43,304 nucleotides of DNA from NCBI RefSeq assembly GCF_001571405.1, contig NZ_BCNX01000017.1, positions 1 through 43,304 of the forward strand, written 5' to 3'. Both the position numbers and the translations under genes were made by a program. This DNA comes from Methanoculleus thermophilus (lineage in GTDB: Archaea > Halobacteriota > Methanomicrobia > Methanomicrobiales > Methanoculleaceae). The notes under the pieces were generated by a model. That model ran no database searches, was not told the origin of the DNA, and worked only from the letters and a program-made list of their open reading frames with translations. Below, piece by piece: positions 1 to 9,817 of the stretch; positions within the stretch are counted from its first letter, which is position 1, and every line of letters starts with the position of its first letter.

Positions 1-385
1 GTTCATGGGCGGCACCCTCGAGAACCCGACATATCGTGACGTCTGCACCGGGAGAACCGGGCACGCGGAGGTCGTCCAGGTGACCTACGATCCTGACGAG
101 GTCTCATACCGCGATCTCCTCACAGTCTTTTGGAACGTTCACGACCCGACCACGCCGAACCGGCAGGGCCCCGATATCGGTGAGCAGTACCGGTCGGTGA
201 TCTTCTACCACACCCCGGAGCAGGAAGCGGAGGCACGGGCCTCAAAAGAGGAGATGAAACGCTCGGGTAGGTTTGGGCGCCCTATCGTCACCGCGATCGA
301 GCCCGCCGGGACGTTCTGGCGTGCCGAAGAGTATCATCAGCAGTACTTCGCAAAACGGGGCGGCGGACACTGCAGGATTATGTAG
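1..385 (+). CDS. msrA: Peptide methionine sulfoxide reductase MsrA, 3' part
   Basis: This is the C-terminal part of MsrA, which reduces methionine-S-sulfoxide in proteins; the gene starts before the window. The visible frame opens with FMGG, matching the family's G(Y/F)MGG motif just after the catalytic GCFW motif, which is therefore outside the window. Conserved pieces follow: [39 protein letters not shown] and a C-terminal GGHC whose cysteine could act as a resolving residue. About 127 residues are visible out of a usual 160-200. It converges on dnaJ with a 44-bp gap. Family assignment is firm; whether an MsrB domain is fused upstream cannot be seen. Confidence 0.95.
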   Translation, partial: FMGGTLENPTYRDVCTGRTGHAEVVQVTYDPDEVSYRDLLTVFWNVHDPTTPNRQGPDIGEQYRSVIFYHTPEQEAEARASKEEMKRSGRFGRPIVTAIEPAGTFWRAEEYHQQYFAKRGGGHCRIM

Positions 386-411
386 TGGTTCGAGAAGAAA
401 CGGGATCGTCG

Positions 412-433
412 GTAAAGGGAGGTCCCCCTTTAC
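412..433. terminator. Convergent hairpin between msrA and dnaJ
   Basis: A perfect 8-bp inverted repeat, GTAAAGGG at 412-419 and CCCTTTAC at 426-433, has a 6-nt loop and overlaps the dnaJ stop codon (430-432). It lies exactly where two convergent genes meet, so it could help end both transcripts. There is no long T-run beside it, so the terminator role is inference. Confidence 0.4.
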
Positions 434-1575
434 TTCACCGACTCTTTCATCTTGTCGACGACGTCCTGGAAGAAGCCTTTGCTCTTCTTTGCGGGGCGCC
501 TCTTCCCCTCAATCTCAAGGAGGCGCCCATAGAGATCGCGCTCTTCGTCTGTCAGGCGTGTGGGGACGACGATGTGCACCCGCACCAGCATATCGCCGGG
601 CTTCGTCTGCCACCGCACACCCTCGCCTGCAATCTTTAACCCGGTGTTGTGCTGCACACCGGCCGGAATACTCAATACGACCGTCCGCCCGTCGATCGTC
701 TTGATCTCGACCTCGGAGCCCAGCGCCGCCTGGGCCGGGGTGATATCGACGGTCGTCTCCAGGTCGTCACCCCGCCTGACGAACGACTTATGCGGCGCAA
801 CACTGATCTCGATGTAGAGATCCCCCGGCGGCGCACCGTACTCTCCGGCGTCGCCGTAACCTTCCATCCGGAGGCGCATGCCCGTGTCCACGCCCGGCGG
901 GACACGGACCTTCACAGTCTGCCGGGCGCGCCGGTGCCCGCTCCCGCCACAGGTCTTGCACCGGGCCTCGGGCATCCTCCCCCGTCCCCCGCAGGCGGTG
1001 CAAGGTGTCATCCGGACGAAACTCCCGAAGATGGACTGGCTCATCTGGCGCATCTGTCCGCTTCCGCCGCACGTCGGGCAGGTGGTGAACTTCCTCGTCT
1101 CGCTCCCCGTTCCATCGCAGACAGGGCAGGGCTCGACATGATCGACGGAGATCTCCTTCTCCGTTCCGAACACCGCCTCCTCAAGCGTGATGCGCATATT
1201 CATCAGGAGGTCGGCGCCGGGGCGGGGGCCGCTCTGCCTGCCCCCGCCAAATCCGCCGCCGAAGAACGCATCGAAGATGTCACCGAACCCCGAGAAGTCG
1301 GCGCTGAACCCGCCGGAGTAGCCGCCGCCGGAGTACGAACCGCGGGACGCGTTGCTATAGGCTTCATGCCCCATCCGGTCATACTGAGCGCGCTTCTGGG
1401 CGTCGGAGAGGACGCTGTAGGCCTCGTTGATCTTCTTGAACCGCTCCTCGGCCCCCGGCTCCTTGCAGACATCGGGGTGATACTTTCGTGCCAGGTCCCG
1501 GTACGCTTTCCTGATCTCCTTCTCGTCGGCGTCTCTCGCGACGCCGAGGATATCATAGTAGCTGTCCGGACCCAT
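430..1575 (-). CDS. dnaJ: Chaperone protein DnaJ (Hsp40)
   Basis: DnaJ delivers unfolded proteins to DnaK and stimulates its ATPase. Domain order is complete: J domain at residues 5-66 with the HPD triad at 33-35, a Gly/Phe-rich linker at about 75-115, four zinc-finger repeats ([32 protein letters not shown]) and the C-terminal substrate-binding domain. Length is 381 aa, usual for type I DnaJ. The start is taken at the ATG at 1575. A GTG at 1584 in frame overlaps the dnaK stop (GTGA) and would add MRS to the N-terminus; it cannot be excluded. It is the last gene of grpE-dnaK-dnaJ. The whole set is generally regarded as bacterial in origin in methanogens. Confidence 0.96.
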   Translation of the reverse strand: MGPDSYYDILGVARDADEKEIRKAYRDLARKYHPDVCKEPGAEERFKKINEAYSVLSDAQKRAQYDRMGHEAYSNASRGSYSGGGYSGGFSADFSGFGDIFDAFFGGGFGGGRQSGPRPGADLLMNMRITLEEAVFGTEKEISVDHVEPCPVCDGTGSETRKFTTCPTCGGSGQMRQMSQSIFGSFVRMTPCTACGGRGRMPEARCKTCGGSGHRRARQTVKVRVPPGVDTGMRLRMEGYGDAGEYGAPPGDLYIEISVAPHKSFVRRGDDLETTVDITPAQAALGSEVEIKTIDGRTVVLSIPAGVQHNTGLKIAGEGVRWQTKPGDMLVRVHIVVPTRLTDEERDLYGRLLEIEGKRRPAKKSKGFFQDVVDKMKESVK

Positions 1576-1580
1576 CGACC

Positions 1581-3410
1581 TCACTCTTTGACTTCGTAAT
1601 CGGCATCAACGACGTTATCATCCTTCTTTGCGCCGCTTCCCGCCGCTTTCTGCTCCTGGGCGGCGGCCTGGGCTTTCTGGTACATCTTTGTCGTGACCGC
1701 ATATACCGCTTCGGTCAGGAGATCCATCTTCTGCTTGATGGCCTCAAGATCGTCACCCTCAAGAGCCTTCTTGAGGTCGGCAATCGCAGTCTCGATCTTC
1801 TCCTTCTCCGAAGCGTCGATTGAGTCCCCGGCGTCCTTTATGGCCCGCTCGGCGGTGAAGATCGCGGTGTCGGCGGTGTTCCGAAGATCAATCTCCTCGC
1901 GCTTCTTCTTGTCCTCTTCCTCGTATTTCTTTGCCTCATCAATCATCCGCTGGATCTCGGACTCGGAGGGGCGGGAATCCTGCGGCTTGATGGTGATCGA
2001 CTGCTCGTTGCCCGTGCCGAGGTCCTTTGCCGAGACGTGGACGATGCCGTTTGCATCGATATCGAACGTGACCTCGATCTGCGGGATACCCCGTGGTGCC
2101 GGCGGGATACCGGTGAGCTGGAACCGACCCAGAGTGAAGTTGTCCTTTGCGAGCGCCCGCTCGCCTTGCACGACGTGGATCTCGACCGAGGTCTGGCCGT
2201 CGGCAGCGGTGGAGAAGATCTGGCTCTTGCGCGTCGGGATGGTGGTGTTGCGCTCGATCAGTTTCGTCGCGATACCGCCGAGCGTCTCGATCCCGAGCGA
2301 GAGCGGGGTCACGTCGAGGAGCAGGACGTCTTTTGTCTCGCCGGTCAGCACGCCGCCCTGGATCGCGGCGCCGAGGGCGACACACTCGTCGGGGTTGATG
2401 CCCTTGTCGGGCTCCTTGTTGAGGATCTTCTTCACGGTCTCCTGCACGAGCGGTACACGGGTCGATCCGCCGACAAGAAGGACGTGGTCGATATCGCCGG
2501 GGCTCAGTTTAGCATCAGAGAGCGCCTGTTTCACCGGTCCGATGGTTGAGTCGACGAGATCGGCGATGAGCTGCTCGAATTTTGCACGAGTAAGATCGAT
2601 ATCGAGGAACTTGGGCCCGCTATCCGTCGTGGTGATGTAGGGGAGGTTGATGTTGGTCTTCTGGACCGTAGAGAGTTCGATCTTCGCGTTCTCGGCTGCG
2701 TCCCGTAGCCGCTGCATGGCGACCGGATCCTTGCGGAGGTCGACGCCCTCCTTCTTCTGGAACTCATCGACCAGGTAGTCGATGATCCGCCGATCGAAGT
2801 CGTCACCGCCAAGGTGGTTGTTCCCTGCGGTCGCCTTGACCTCGAAGACACCGTCGCCGAGCTGGAGGATGGAGACATCGAACGTACCGCCGCCGAGATC
2901 GTAGACGAGAACCGTAGACTCGCCTTCCTTGTCAATACCGTAGGCGAGGGCGCTTGCAGTCGGCTCGTTGATGATCCGGAGCACCTCGAGACCGGCGATT
3001 GTTCCTGCGTCCTTGGTTGCCTGTCTTTGAGCGTCGTTGAAGTATGCGGGAACTGTGATGACGGCTTTTGTTATCTTCTCGCCCAGGTACGCCTCTGCGT
3101 CCAGTTTGAGCTTCTGGAGGATCATCGCAGAGATCTCCTGGGGCGTGTAGGTCTTATCCCCGATCGTGACCTTCTCACTCGTGCCCATCTTGCGCTTGAT
3201 CGACTGGATGGTACGGCTTGGGTTTGTGATCGCCTGCCGCTTTGCGACGGTCCCGACCAGCCGCTCGCCCTCCTTGGTGAAGGCTACGACCGAGGGGGTA
3301 GTCCTCCCGCCCTCGGCGTTGGCGATGACGGTCGCCCGCCCGCCTTCCATGATTGCCATGCACGAGTTCGTTGTTCCGAGATCGATGCCAAGGACTTTCT
3401 CTGAAACCAT
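1581..3410 (-). CDS. dnaK: Chaperone protein DnaK (Hsp70)
   Basis: This is the ATP-dependent Hsp70 chaperone. The nucleotide-binding domain begins with GIDLGTTNS near residue 8 and contains the [13 protein letters not shown] phosphate loop and LVGGSTRVP. It is followed by the substrate-binding beta domain ([14 protein letters not shown]) and the helical lid, with a tail [13 protein letters not shown] typical of bacterial-type DnaK. The 609-aa length fits archaeal and Gram-positive-like DnaK, which are shorter than E. coli's 638. The ATG is preceded by a strong GGAGGAAT Shine-Dalgarno inside the end of grpE, 4 bp upstream of the gene. It overlaps dnaJ's alternative GTG start. It acts in the cytosol with GrpE and DnaJ. 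Confidence 0.98.
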   Translation of the reverse strand: MVSEKVLGIDLGTTNSCMAIMEGGRATVIANAEGGRTTPSVVAFTKEGERLVGTVAKRQAITNPSRTIQSIKRKMGTSEKVTIGDKTYTPQEISAMILQKLKLDAEAYLGEKITKAVITVPAYFNDAQRQATKDAGTIAGLEVLRIINEPTASALAYGIDKEGESTVLVYDLGGGTFDVSILQLGDGVFEVKATAGNNHLGGDDFDRRIIDYLVDEFQKKEGVDLRKDPVAMQRLRDAAENAKIELSTVQKTNINLPYITTTDSGPKFLDIDLTRAKFEQLIADLVDSTIGPVKQALSDAKLSPGDIDHVLLVGGSTRVPLVQETVKKILNKEPDKGINPDECVALGAAIQGGVLTGETKDVLLLDVTPLSLGIETLGGIATKLIERNTTIPTRKSQIFSTAADGQTSVEIHVVQGERALAKDNFTLGRFQLTGIPPAPRGIPQIEVTFDIDANGIVHVSAKDLGTGNEQSITIKPQDSRPSESEIQRMIDEAKKYEEEDKKKREEIDLRNTADTAIFTAERAIKDAGDSIDASEKEKIETAIADLKKALEGDDLEAIKQKMDLLTEAVYAVTTKMYQKAQAAAQEQKAAGSGAKKDDNVVDADYEVKE

Positions 3411-3414
3411 CTGC

Positions 3415-3924
3415 TTATTCCTCCATTCCCTTAGACACTACGACTTTAGAGCACCTGATGACCTTATCCTGCATACAATACCCACGGATGACCTCGTCGA
3501 TCACGGTCCCTTCTTCTGCTTCTGAAGGAACGTAGGCGATAGCCTCATGCCGTTCGGGATCAAAAGGAAGGTTCCGGCACTCGATAGGCTTGATCCCATG
3601 CCGTTCAAGAATGGTCATAAAGAGCTTCTTGATCTGCTCCATTCCTTCCTTGAGACCCGCACCGTCGGCCTTCTCCGCCCGCTCAAAGTTGTCTACGACG
3701 TCGAGCAACTCCACCGCGAACTCCTCGATGGCAAATGTTGTACGAGCGTCGAGCTCCCGGGCCATCCGCTTTCGGTAGTTGTCGAAATCTGCCGCAAGGC
3801 GCAGATAACGGTCGTTAAGGTCATCATACGCCTTCTGCAACTCTTCAAGCGTCGGAGATGCTGCATCCGTCGTTTCATCGAGATCTTGTTGCTTCTCGTT
3901 TGGTTCGGATGTATTCTCCTGCAT
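3415..3924 (-). CDS. grpE: Nucleotide exchange factor GrpE
   Basis: GrpE releases ADP from DnaK. The chosen start (ATG at 3924, preceded by AGGTAAGG) gives 169 aa. It has an acidic N-terminus, a long coiled-coil helix (about 27-85, containing [12 protein letters not shown]) and the C-terminal beta domain with [10 protein letters not shown] and [10 protein letters not shown] frame extension to 4134 is open but unlike GrpE and lies upstream of the TATA box, so it is rejected. It is the first gene of grpE-dnaK-dnaJ. No CIRCE-like inverted repeat was seen. Confidence 0.95.
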   Translation of the reverse strand: MQENTSEPNEKQQDLDETTDAASPTLEELQKAYDDLNDRYLRLAADFDNYRKRMARELDARTTFAIEEFAVELLDVVDNFERAEKADGAGLKEGMEQIKKLFMTILERHGIKPIECRNLPFDPERHEAIAYVPSEAEEGTVIDEVIRGYCMQDKVIRCSKVVVSKGMEE

Positions 3925-3966
3925 ACGCCTTACCTGCTTGAGAATGATGTAAACTACTCGTTTTTG

Positions 3967-3994
3967 AATATATTGTAATGTAGTTCTATATAAT
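3967..3994 (-). promoter_or_regulatory. Promoter of grpE-dnaK-dnaJ
   Basis: On the minus strand an archaeal TATA box, ATTATATAG (3986-3994), would set transcription start near 3964 and give a leader of about 40 nt with a Shine-Dalgarno. A second AT-rich candidate, CAATATAT, lies at about 3969-3976. Two possible boxes would suit a heat-shock operon with more than one promoter, but this is inference. Confidence 0.5.
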
Positions 3995-4185
3995 ATTGGT
4001 GGATAGGGCAAGAATCTGGGTTCTATAATGAGTCGATTTTTCGATTGGGCGCTCTTTCGAGAATATTCCTTCACCGATATGCAGTCCCGAATGAGGCAAC
4101 TGAAGCCTCTTTGGCTAAATAGCGTCTGATTCACCCCGCATACAGGCCGGCGGGATGAAATACCCCCAAATCCGCGGGCGGCGCC

Positions 4186-4193
4186 AAATATAT
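4186..4193 (+). promoter_or_regulatory. TATA box of purH
   Basis: AAATATAT at 4186-4193 is centred 30 bp before the purH ATG (4220). Archaeal transcription starts about 24-28 bp after the box, so the mRNA would begin within a few bases of the start codon. There is no Shine-Dalgarno upstream of the ATG, which agrees with leaderless translation. Confidence 0.55.
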
Positions 4194-4219
4194 CTCCCTA
4201 TCCCGCTCATGTGTTAACC

Positions 4220-5704
<1,485 letters not shown>

Positions 5705-5773
5705 ACACTTTTTTTGAGTTATTCCAAACTGTTATATTCCCCGCCCCCTCTTTGCGGCCGAAGGTGATGTGGT

Positions 5774-6466
5774 ATGGACTATGGTAGTATCATCTCCCGG
5801 TCGTTACGTTACACAAAAGACGCCCTCTGGGGCGAATGGTGGCGGTGGGTGCTCCTGGTCATCCTATCGCTCATCCAGACGTTCACGCTCTTTTTAGTCC
5901 CGCTCTACAGCGGCTACCTTGTCCGGGTGCTCTCCGGCCGGCGGCCCGCCCCGGACGTGAACCAGTGGGGCAGGCTCTTTGTTGACGGATGGAAGCTGAA
6001 CATCATCACTCTGATCTACCTGATCCCGGTAATCCTGGTCCTAGCCGTCTTTGGGGGAATTGCAGCCATCTCAGCCATAGCGGCAAAGGGGCTGGATAAC
6101 CCCGATGTATGGGCATCGGCCGTCGCGGCAGCCGTCACCGGGATCGTGATCGCAAGCATCCTCTGGATCATTATATCGTTCATATCCATGCTTGCCGTCG
6201 TCCGGTTTGCCCACACGGGGAGATTCTTCCAGGCGTTCAGCTTCGGGGCGATCTTCTCTCATATCGGGCGAATAGGATGGGGTGCCTGGATCCTTGTGGT
6301 CATCATCCTCGCGCTCATCGGCCTCGTCTACGCGGTTGTAACCGGGCTCATCACCTCGATACCCATCCTCGGCTGGATCATCAACCTCTTCCTCGGGGTG
6401 GCCTACGGCATTTTCCATGCCCGCTATCTTGTTGAGGCCTATGAGAGCGTCCCGGCGCCGGGATAA
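5774..6466 (+). CDS. DUF4013-type multi-pass membrane protein, copy 1
   Basis: The function is unknown. This 230-aa protein belongs to a family recognised as DUF4013. The N-terminus is MDYGSIISRSLRYTKDALWG, followed by a first hydrophobic segment (about 22-48), the signature YLVRVLSGRRPAPDVNQWG and LFVDGWKLNIITLIY, then further membrane segments. The conserved VVRFAHTGRFFQAFSFGAIF amphipathic stretch and the C-terminal YLVEAYESVPAPG follow. About six membrane segments are expected. A TATA box TTATATTC (5732-5739) predicts a start near 5762. It is the first of four paralogues on the same strand, each with its own spacer, promoter and downstream T-run, so they are probably transcribed separately. 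Confidence 0.85.
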   Translation: MDYGSIISRSLRYTKDALWGEWWRWVLLVILSLIQTFTLFLVPLYSGYLVRVLSGRRPAPDVNQWGRLFVDGWKLNIITLIYLIPVILVLAVFGGIAAISAIAAKGLDNPDVWASAVAAAVTGIVIASILWIIISFISMLAVVRFAHTGRFFQAFSFGAIFSHIGRIGWGAWILVVIILALIGLVYAVVTGLITSIPILGWIINLFLGVAYGIFHARYLVEAYESVPAPG

Positions 6467-7003
6467 GATTACATTTTTTGGTGCAATATCGGTCTTCCTC
6501 TGCAGGGAGAACTGCACCATTTACCGATTCATGAAAAGAATTAGTCAATGAACCTGGAGGTATCCTCGCCGGTATTCATCCTTGTGGCAGAGGTGCATGC
6601 ATCGACGTTCCCGATGAGCCGCCGGAAAGTCGATCGGGATAAAGAGTGATAGAGTACAGGGCACGTCCAAACTATCCATGATACATCTGACCAAATCCAG
6701 AGAGGAATAAGGACAGAATTGCGGCGATGACTAGACTCCTCTGGTGAACGATGCTGCCAGTTCTGGCCGGGTCGCCTGGATCGCGACCGGGACGGCCTAC
6801 AGAATCCCTTCAACCCAACTTCCGCCCTGTCCTAGGCTCTAAACGCCACCTCGCTGTGATTTCGGGATAGTTTTTCTGCACCTCAGTTGACCAATTTGAA
6901 CCGAAAATATTGCTCATTTTCCATAAAAATTGGCATAATGGAGAGGGCTATGGCAACACTTTTATATCATCCTGTCTCAGGGTAAATCATAGGGGTTATA
7001 CCT
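6467..7003. other. Intergenic region with a degenerate gene fragment
   Basis: This is 537 bp without an intact gene. After copy 1 there is a T-run (6474-6479). An open minus-strand frame at 6541-6813 has no family resemblance. In another minus frame a TM2-like fragment is visible (separate entry). At the right end, TTTATATC (6961-6968) is the promoter of copy 2. Imperfect inverted repeats such as CCAATTT/AAATTGG occur around 6890-6933, without clear meaning. Confidence 0.5.
6642..6758 (-). pseudogene. Degenerate TM2-like membrane protein fragment
   Basis: Read on the minus strand from 6758, the frame gives GSIVHQRSLVIAAILSLFLS, then GFGQMYHG, a TAG stop (6672-6674) and FGRALYSITL. The series IAAILS(L/F)F...G(F/L)GQMY.G(Q)FGRAL is the hallmark of archaeal TM2-type small membrane proteins. 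The stop sits where the family usually has glutamine, consistent with CAG having become TAG. No start codon or zinc-ribbon part remains. The family resemblance is recognised by eye over about 30 residues, so it is tentative. Confidence 0.4.
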
Positions 7004-7654
7004 ATGGACGTTGGAAACATGCTGAGCGATTCGTTCGGCTATGCAAAAGACGCAGTCTGGGGAAAGTGGGTCCAGTGGATCCTGCTTATCATCAGCACGA
7101 TCATATTCCCGCTCATCATGGGATATATGGTCCGCATTTATAGTGGTGTGAAGCCGGCTCCCGAGATGGGGAACTGGGTGAAGACATTCATAGACGGCCT
7201 GAAACTCTGGATCATCGGGATCATCTATGCCATCCCGATATTCATCGTCATGGCCATCTTCATGGTGCCGATATTCATGGCAGCTGACAGCGGAGACGCC
7301 ATGCTCGCCCTCGGGTCGCTGGGCATCGGACTCATCGTCATGCTCATCGTAGGAATCATTATCACGCTGGTCTCGGCGATCGGTATGATCCGGTTCGCGC
7401 GAAAGGACAGCATGGGCCAGGCATTTGCCTTCGGCGCTATCCTTGAGCACATCGGAAAGATCGGCTGGGTGAACTACATCGTCGCCCTCATCGTCCTCTG
7501 GATCGTCGGGATTGTCTTTGGCGTCATCGTCGCCTTGCTGAGTTTCATCCCGATCATCGGCGGACTGATCGCACTGTTCCTGTCCCCGGTCTGGGCGATC
7601 TTTGCGGCACGGTATATGACCCTGATCTACGAGAGCGCCCCGGCACCGGCGTAA
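7004..7654 (+). CDS. DUF4013-type multi-pass membrane protein, copy 2
   Basis: This is a 216-aa paralogue of unknown function. It shows the same landmarks: MDVGNMLSDSFGYAKDAVWG, YMVRIYSGVKPAPEMGNWV, FIDGLKLWIIGIIYAIPI, MIRFARKDSMGQAFAFGAIL, and the end YMTLIYESAPAPA. About six hydrophobic segments are visible. TATA box TTTATATC (6961-6968) predicts a start about 13 nt before the ATG. The spacer between first and second membrane segments is shorter than in copies 1 and 3, which pair more closely with each other (both have VPL..GY.VRVL and W..LF.DGWKLNII). Copy 2 pairs with copy 4 (both have IIFPLI.GY.VR). A T-run follows the stop. Confidence 0.85.
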   Translation: MDVGNMLSDSFGYAKDAVWGKWVQWILLIISTIIFPLIMGYMVRIYSGVKPAPEMGNWVKTFIDGLKLWIIGIIYAIPIFIVMAIFMVPIFMAADSGDAMLALGSLGIGLIVMLIVGIIITLVSAIGMIRFARKDSMGQAFAFGAILEHIGKIGWVNYIVALIVLWIVGIVFGVIVALLSFIPIIGGLIALFLSPVWAIFAARYMTLIYESAPAPA

Positions 7655-7690
7655 AAATCTATTCTTTTTTGACTGCGGTCACATACTGCG

Positions 7691-7873
7691 TCTCCTCTGT
7701 ATTTCCAGATCATCGCTCTGATGACTCTGATACGCTTCTCAAGGACCAACAGTTTCAGAGAGGCATTCAACATCGGTGCCATCGTCGCGGCAATCCTCGT
7801 CGAACCGTTTGCAGCAGTATTCGTGACGAGGTACTACATCCTCATCTATGACAGCGCGGCAGCACCTGCCTAA
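7691..7873 (+). pseudogene. Remnant of a fifth DUF4013 copy
   Basis: In one frame the sequence reads FQIIALMTLIRFSRTNSF, REAFNIGAI, a short join, then FVTRYYILIYDSAAAPA and a TAA stop at 7871-7873, with a T-run after it. These are the conserved LIRFARTxxxxxAFxFGAI block and the conserved C-terminus of the neighbouring DUF4013 genes. The intervening membrane segments (about 45 residues) and the whole N-terminal half are missing. The frame is closed upstream by a TGA at 7670-7672. An ATG at 7721 could still start a 50-aa product, but most likely this is a decayed duplicate made by recombination within the array. Confidence 0.75.
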
Positions 7874-8189
7874 ACAATCCTCTTTTTTTTGTGAAATCCC
7901 GCTCAAATTGGCGTTCATCTATCGCCCTCCTCCGTAAGAACTTCGCAGTCTTGAGGCAGAACCTCCCCTTTGCCTGACCGGGAGCTCCCGGCAGGCACGC
8001 TCCAAGGCCAGCATCCCCGCCATGAACGGACATACCGGGGCGCTCTAGCCCCGTCCGGATATCATCTTTCGGCATTTGAGTGATTATACAAGGATTACTG
8101 CATACTTCTTCAGAAACGAACGATATCTAACCAGATAAATCCAGCATATTTATATACAGTATTCTCACATCTACTCGTAGGTAAATCCT
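7874..8189. other. Intergenic region with strong hairpins and a promoter
   Basis: This is 316 bp without an intact gene. A T-run follows the remnant copy. Two strong inverted repeats are visible. The first, at 7972-7996, has CCGGGAGCTCCCGG at its centre and GCCTG/CAGGC arms. The second, at about 8028-8058, has CGGGGC/GCCCCG around a 6-nt loop and an outer CGGAC/GTCCG pair. The promoter of copy 3, ATTTATATAC (8148-8157), is at the right end. A minus-strand open frame (7842-8075) is not recognisable as a protein. Confidence 0.5.
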
Positions 8190-8876
8190 ATGGACTACGG
8201 AACTGCAATCTCCAGGTCATTTGAGTATACCAAGGATGCCCTGGTGGGAAAATGGATGCGGTGGGTCATCCTGGCGGTCCTGTCAATCGTGCAGGGGCTT
8301 ACGCTCTCTCTGGTCCCGCTCCTTAACGGCTACGCCGTGCGGGTGCTTGCAGGGAAGACGCCGGCTCCTGAAGTCGACGGATGGGGCAAACTCTTCATCG
8401 ACGGATGGAAGTTGAACATTATCGCGCTGATCTATATGCTCCCGGCGATCATCATCTTCGCGGTATTCGGCGGGTTTGCTATCATCAGTGCCGCGGCAAA
8501 CGAGGCCACCGGCGGCGACCCGACGGCAGCAGTGCTGAGTCTCCTCGGGGGTTCCCTGCTTGCAGCGCTCATCGCGATCATCCTCGCGTTCATTGCCCTG
8601 TTTGCTATCATGCGGTTCGCCCACACGGACAGCCTCGGTGAGGCGTTCAACTTTGGTGCAATCTTTGCGCACATCGGCAAACTCGGGTGGGGAACCTGGA
8701 TCATCGCGGTCATCGTCCTTCTCATCATCGCACTCATCTACGGGTTTGTGGTCGGCCTCCTTTCCATGATACCCTTGATCGGGTGGCTCATCGTCCTCTT
8801 CCTCAACGTGGCGTTTACCGTCTTCTACGCACGGTACCTTGCCCTGGTTTACGAAGAGACATCTGCTCCGATGTAA
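8190..8876 (+). CDS. DUF4013-type multi-pass membrane protein, copy 3
   Basis: This is a 228-aa paralogue of unknown function, closest by eye to copy 1. It has MDYGTAISRSFEYTKDALVG, YAVRVLAGKTPAPEVDGWG, LFIDGWKLNIIALIYMLP, IMRFAHTDSLGEAFNFGAIF, and the end YLALVYEETSAPM. It is hydrophobic almost throughout, with an Ala-rich loop (about 95-115) between membrane segments. The promoter ATTTATATAC (8148-8157) predicts a start about 10 nt before the ATG. The 10 bases before the start (GTAAATCCTA) resemble those upstream of copy 2, which supports duplication that included the upstream region. Confidence 0.85.
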   Translation: MDYGTAISRSFEYTKDALVGKWMRWVILAVLSIVQGLTLSLVPLLNGYAVRVLAGKTPAPEVDGWGKLFIDGWKLNIIALIYMLPAIIIFAVFGGFAIISAAANEATGGDPTAAVLSLLGGSLLAALIAIILAFIALFAIMRFAHTDSLGEAFNFGAIFAHIGKLGWGTWIIAVIVLLIIALIYGFVVGLLSMIPLIGWLIVLFLNVAFTVFYARYLALVYEETSAPM

Positions 8877-9051
8877 GTCGGAGGAACCCTTTCTTTTTCC
8901 CCGCCTGCAGGGCCGCGATCAGGCCGGGGCAGGTCACTTGCAACCACTCACCGTTATAAACAGTCTTTCATTCCGTCATCACCTTTTACGAACAAAACGG
9001 CATGTTTTTCCCCAAAACAGTAGGACGCTATCGTCATATCCGGTGACACAC

Positions 9052-9729
9052 ATGGATTGCATGCGCCTACTCAGCGCCTCCTTCGACTACACGAAGGAAG
9101 CCCTCTGGGGCAGGTGGATCCGCTGGTTCCTCCTGCTCATCGCCTCGATCATATTCCCGCTCATCTACGGCTACAGCGTACGGGTCATGAGCGGCGCAAA
9201 GCCTGAACCCGAGTTCGAAGGCTGGATCAGGCTCTTTATCGACGGCATCAAACTGCTCGTCATATCGATCGTCTACTCGATCCCGCTCATAATCCTCATG
9301 CTCCTTCCACTGGTGCTCTACCTCACCCCGGTCTCGACGACAACGACCCCGGCGGGGGCGAGCTCCGGCGGGCTCATCGACCCGGGGCTTGGCATCTTCG
9401 TGGCTCTCGCCTTCTTCGTCATCTGTATCCTCGCCGTCATCGTCCTCGGCATTCTTGCGACGTTTGCGGTGGTCCGGTTCGCCCGCACGGGGAGGATGCG
9501 CGAGGCCTTCAGGTTCAGGGCCATCCTTGCACACATAAAAAGGATCGGGTGGCTCAATGTCTTTGTCGCTCTCCTCGTTCTGACGGTCGTCATCACGGTT
9601 GCGCAGGTCATCCTATCCCTGATCCCGATCATCGGCTGGCTCCTCTTCTTCCTCCTGACACCGGCGTTTATCATCTTCGCCTCCCGCTACCTCGCTCTCC
9701 TCTATGAGAGCGCCCCGGCGCCGGTGTAA
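9052..9729 (+). CDS. DUF4013-type multi-pass membrane protein, copy 4
   Basis: This is a 225-aa paralogue of unknown function, closest to copy 2. It has MRLLSASFDYTKEALWGRWI, YSVRVMSGAKPEPEFEGW, LFIDGIKLLVISIVYSIPL, VVRFARTGRMREAFRFRAIL, and the end YLALLYESAPAPV. A Thr/Ala/Gly/Ser-rich extracellular or cytosolic loop (STTTTPAGASSGG) is unique to this copy. The frame stays open to 8839, but the ATG at 9052 matches the paralogue starts; ATG 9061 is an alternative. A possible TATA box TTATAAAC lies at 8954-8961, giving a leader of about 65 nt. Confidence 0.85.
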   Translation: MDCMRLLSASFDYTKEALWGRWIRWFLLLIASIIFPLIYGYSVRVMSGAKPEPEFEGWIRLFIDGIKLLVISIVYSIPLIILMLLPLVLYLTPVSTTTTPAGASSGGLIDPGLGIFVALAFFVICILAVIVLGILATFAVVRFARTGRMREAFRFRAILAHIKRIGWLNVFVALLVLTVVITVAQVILSLIPIIGWLLFFLLTPAFIIFASRYLALLYESAPAPV

Positions 9730-9817
9730 TATCTCTCATTTCTTTTTCTTGTCCTCCAAATGCCCAACATTTAAGTAACGGTGTCGCCAAATGTTATGGC
9801 GGTGGAACCCACTATGA

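Noticed and set aside
649-1599. Long open plus-strand frame opposite dnaJ
   Set aside because: It is antisense to a complete, well-conserved dnaJ, rich in Arg/Ala/Pro, and has no recognisable domain; GC-rich codon bias makes such shadows common.
6541-6813. 90-codon minus-strand frame in the spacer after DUF4013 copy 1
   Set aside because: Its composition is Arg/Ser-rich and resembles no protein. The TM2-like remnant lies in a different minus frame of the same DNA, so this frame is a shadow.
7842-8075. 77-codon minus-strand frame between DUF4013 copies 2 and 3
   Set aside because: It runs through both strong hairpins and the 3' end of the decayed copy, with no protein family features.
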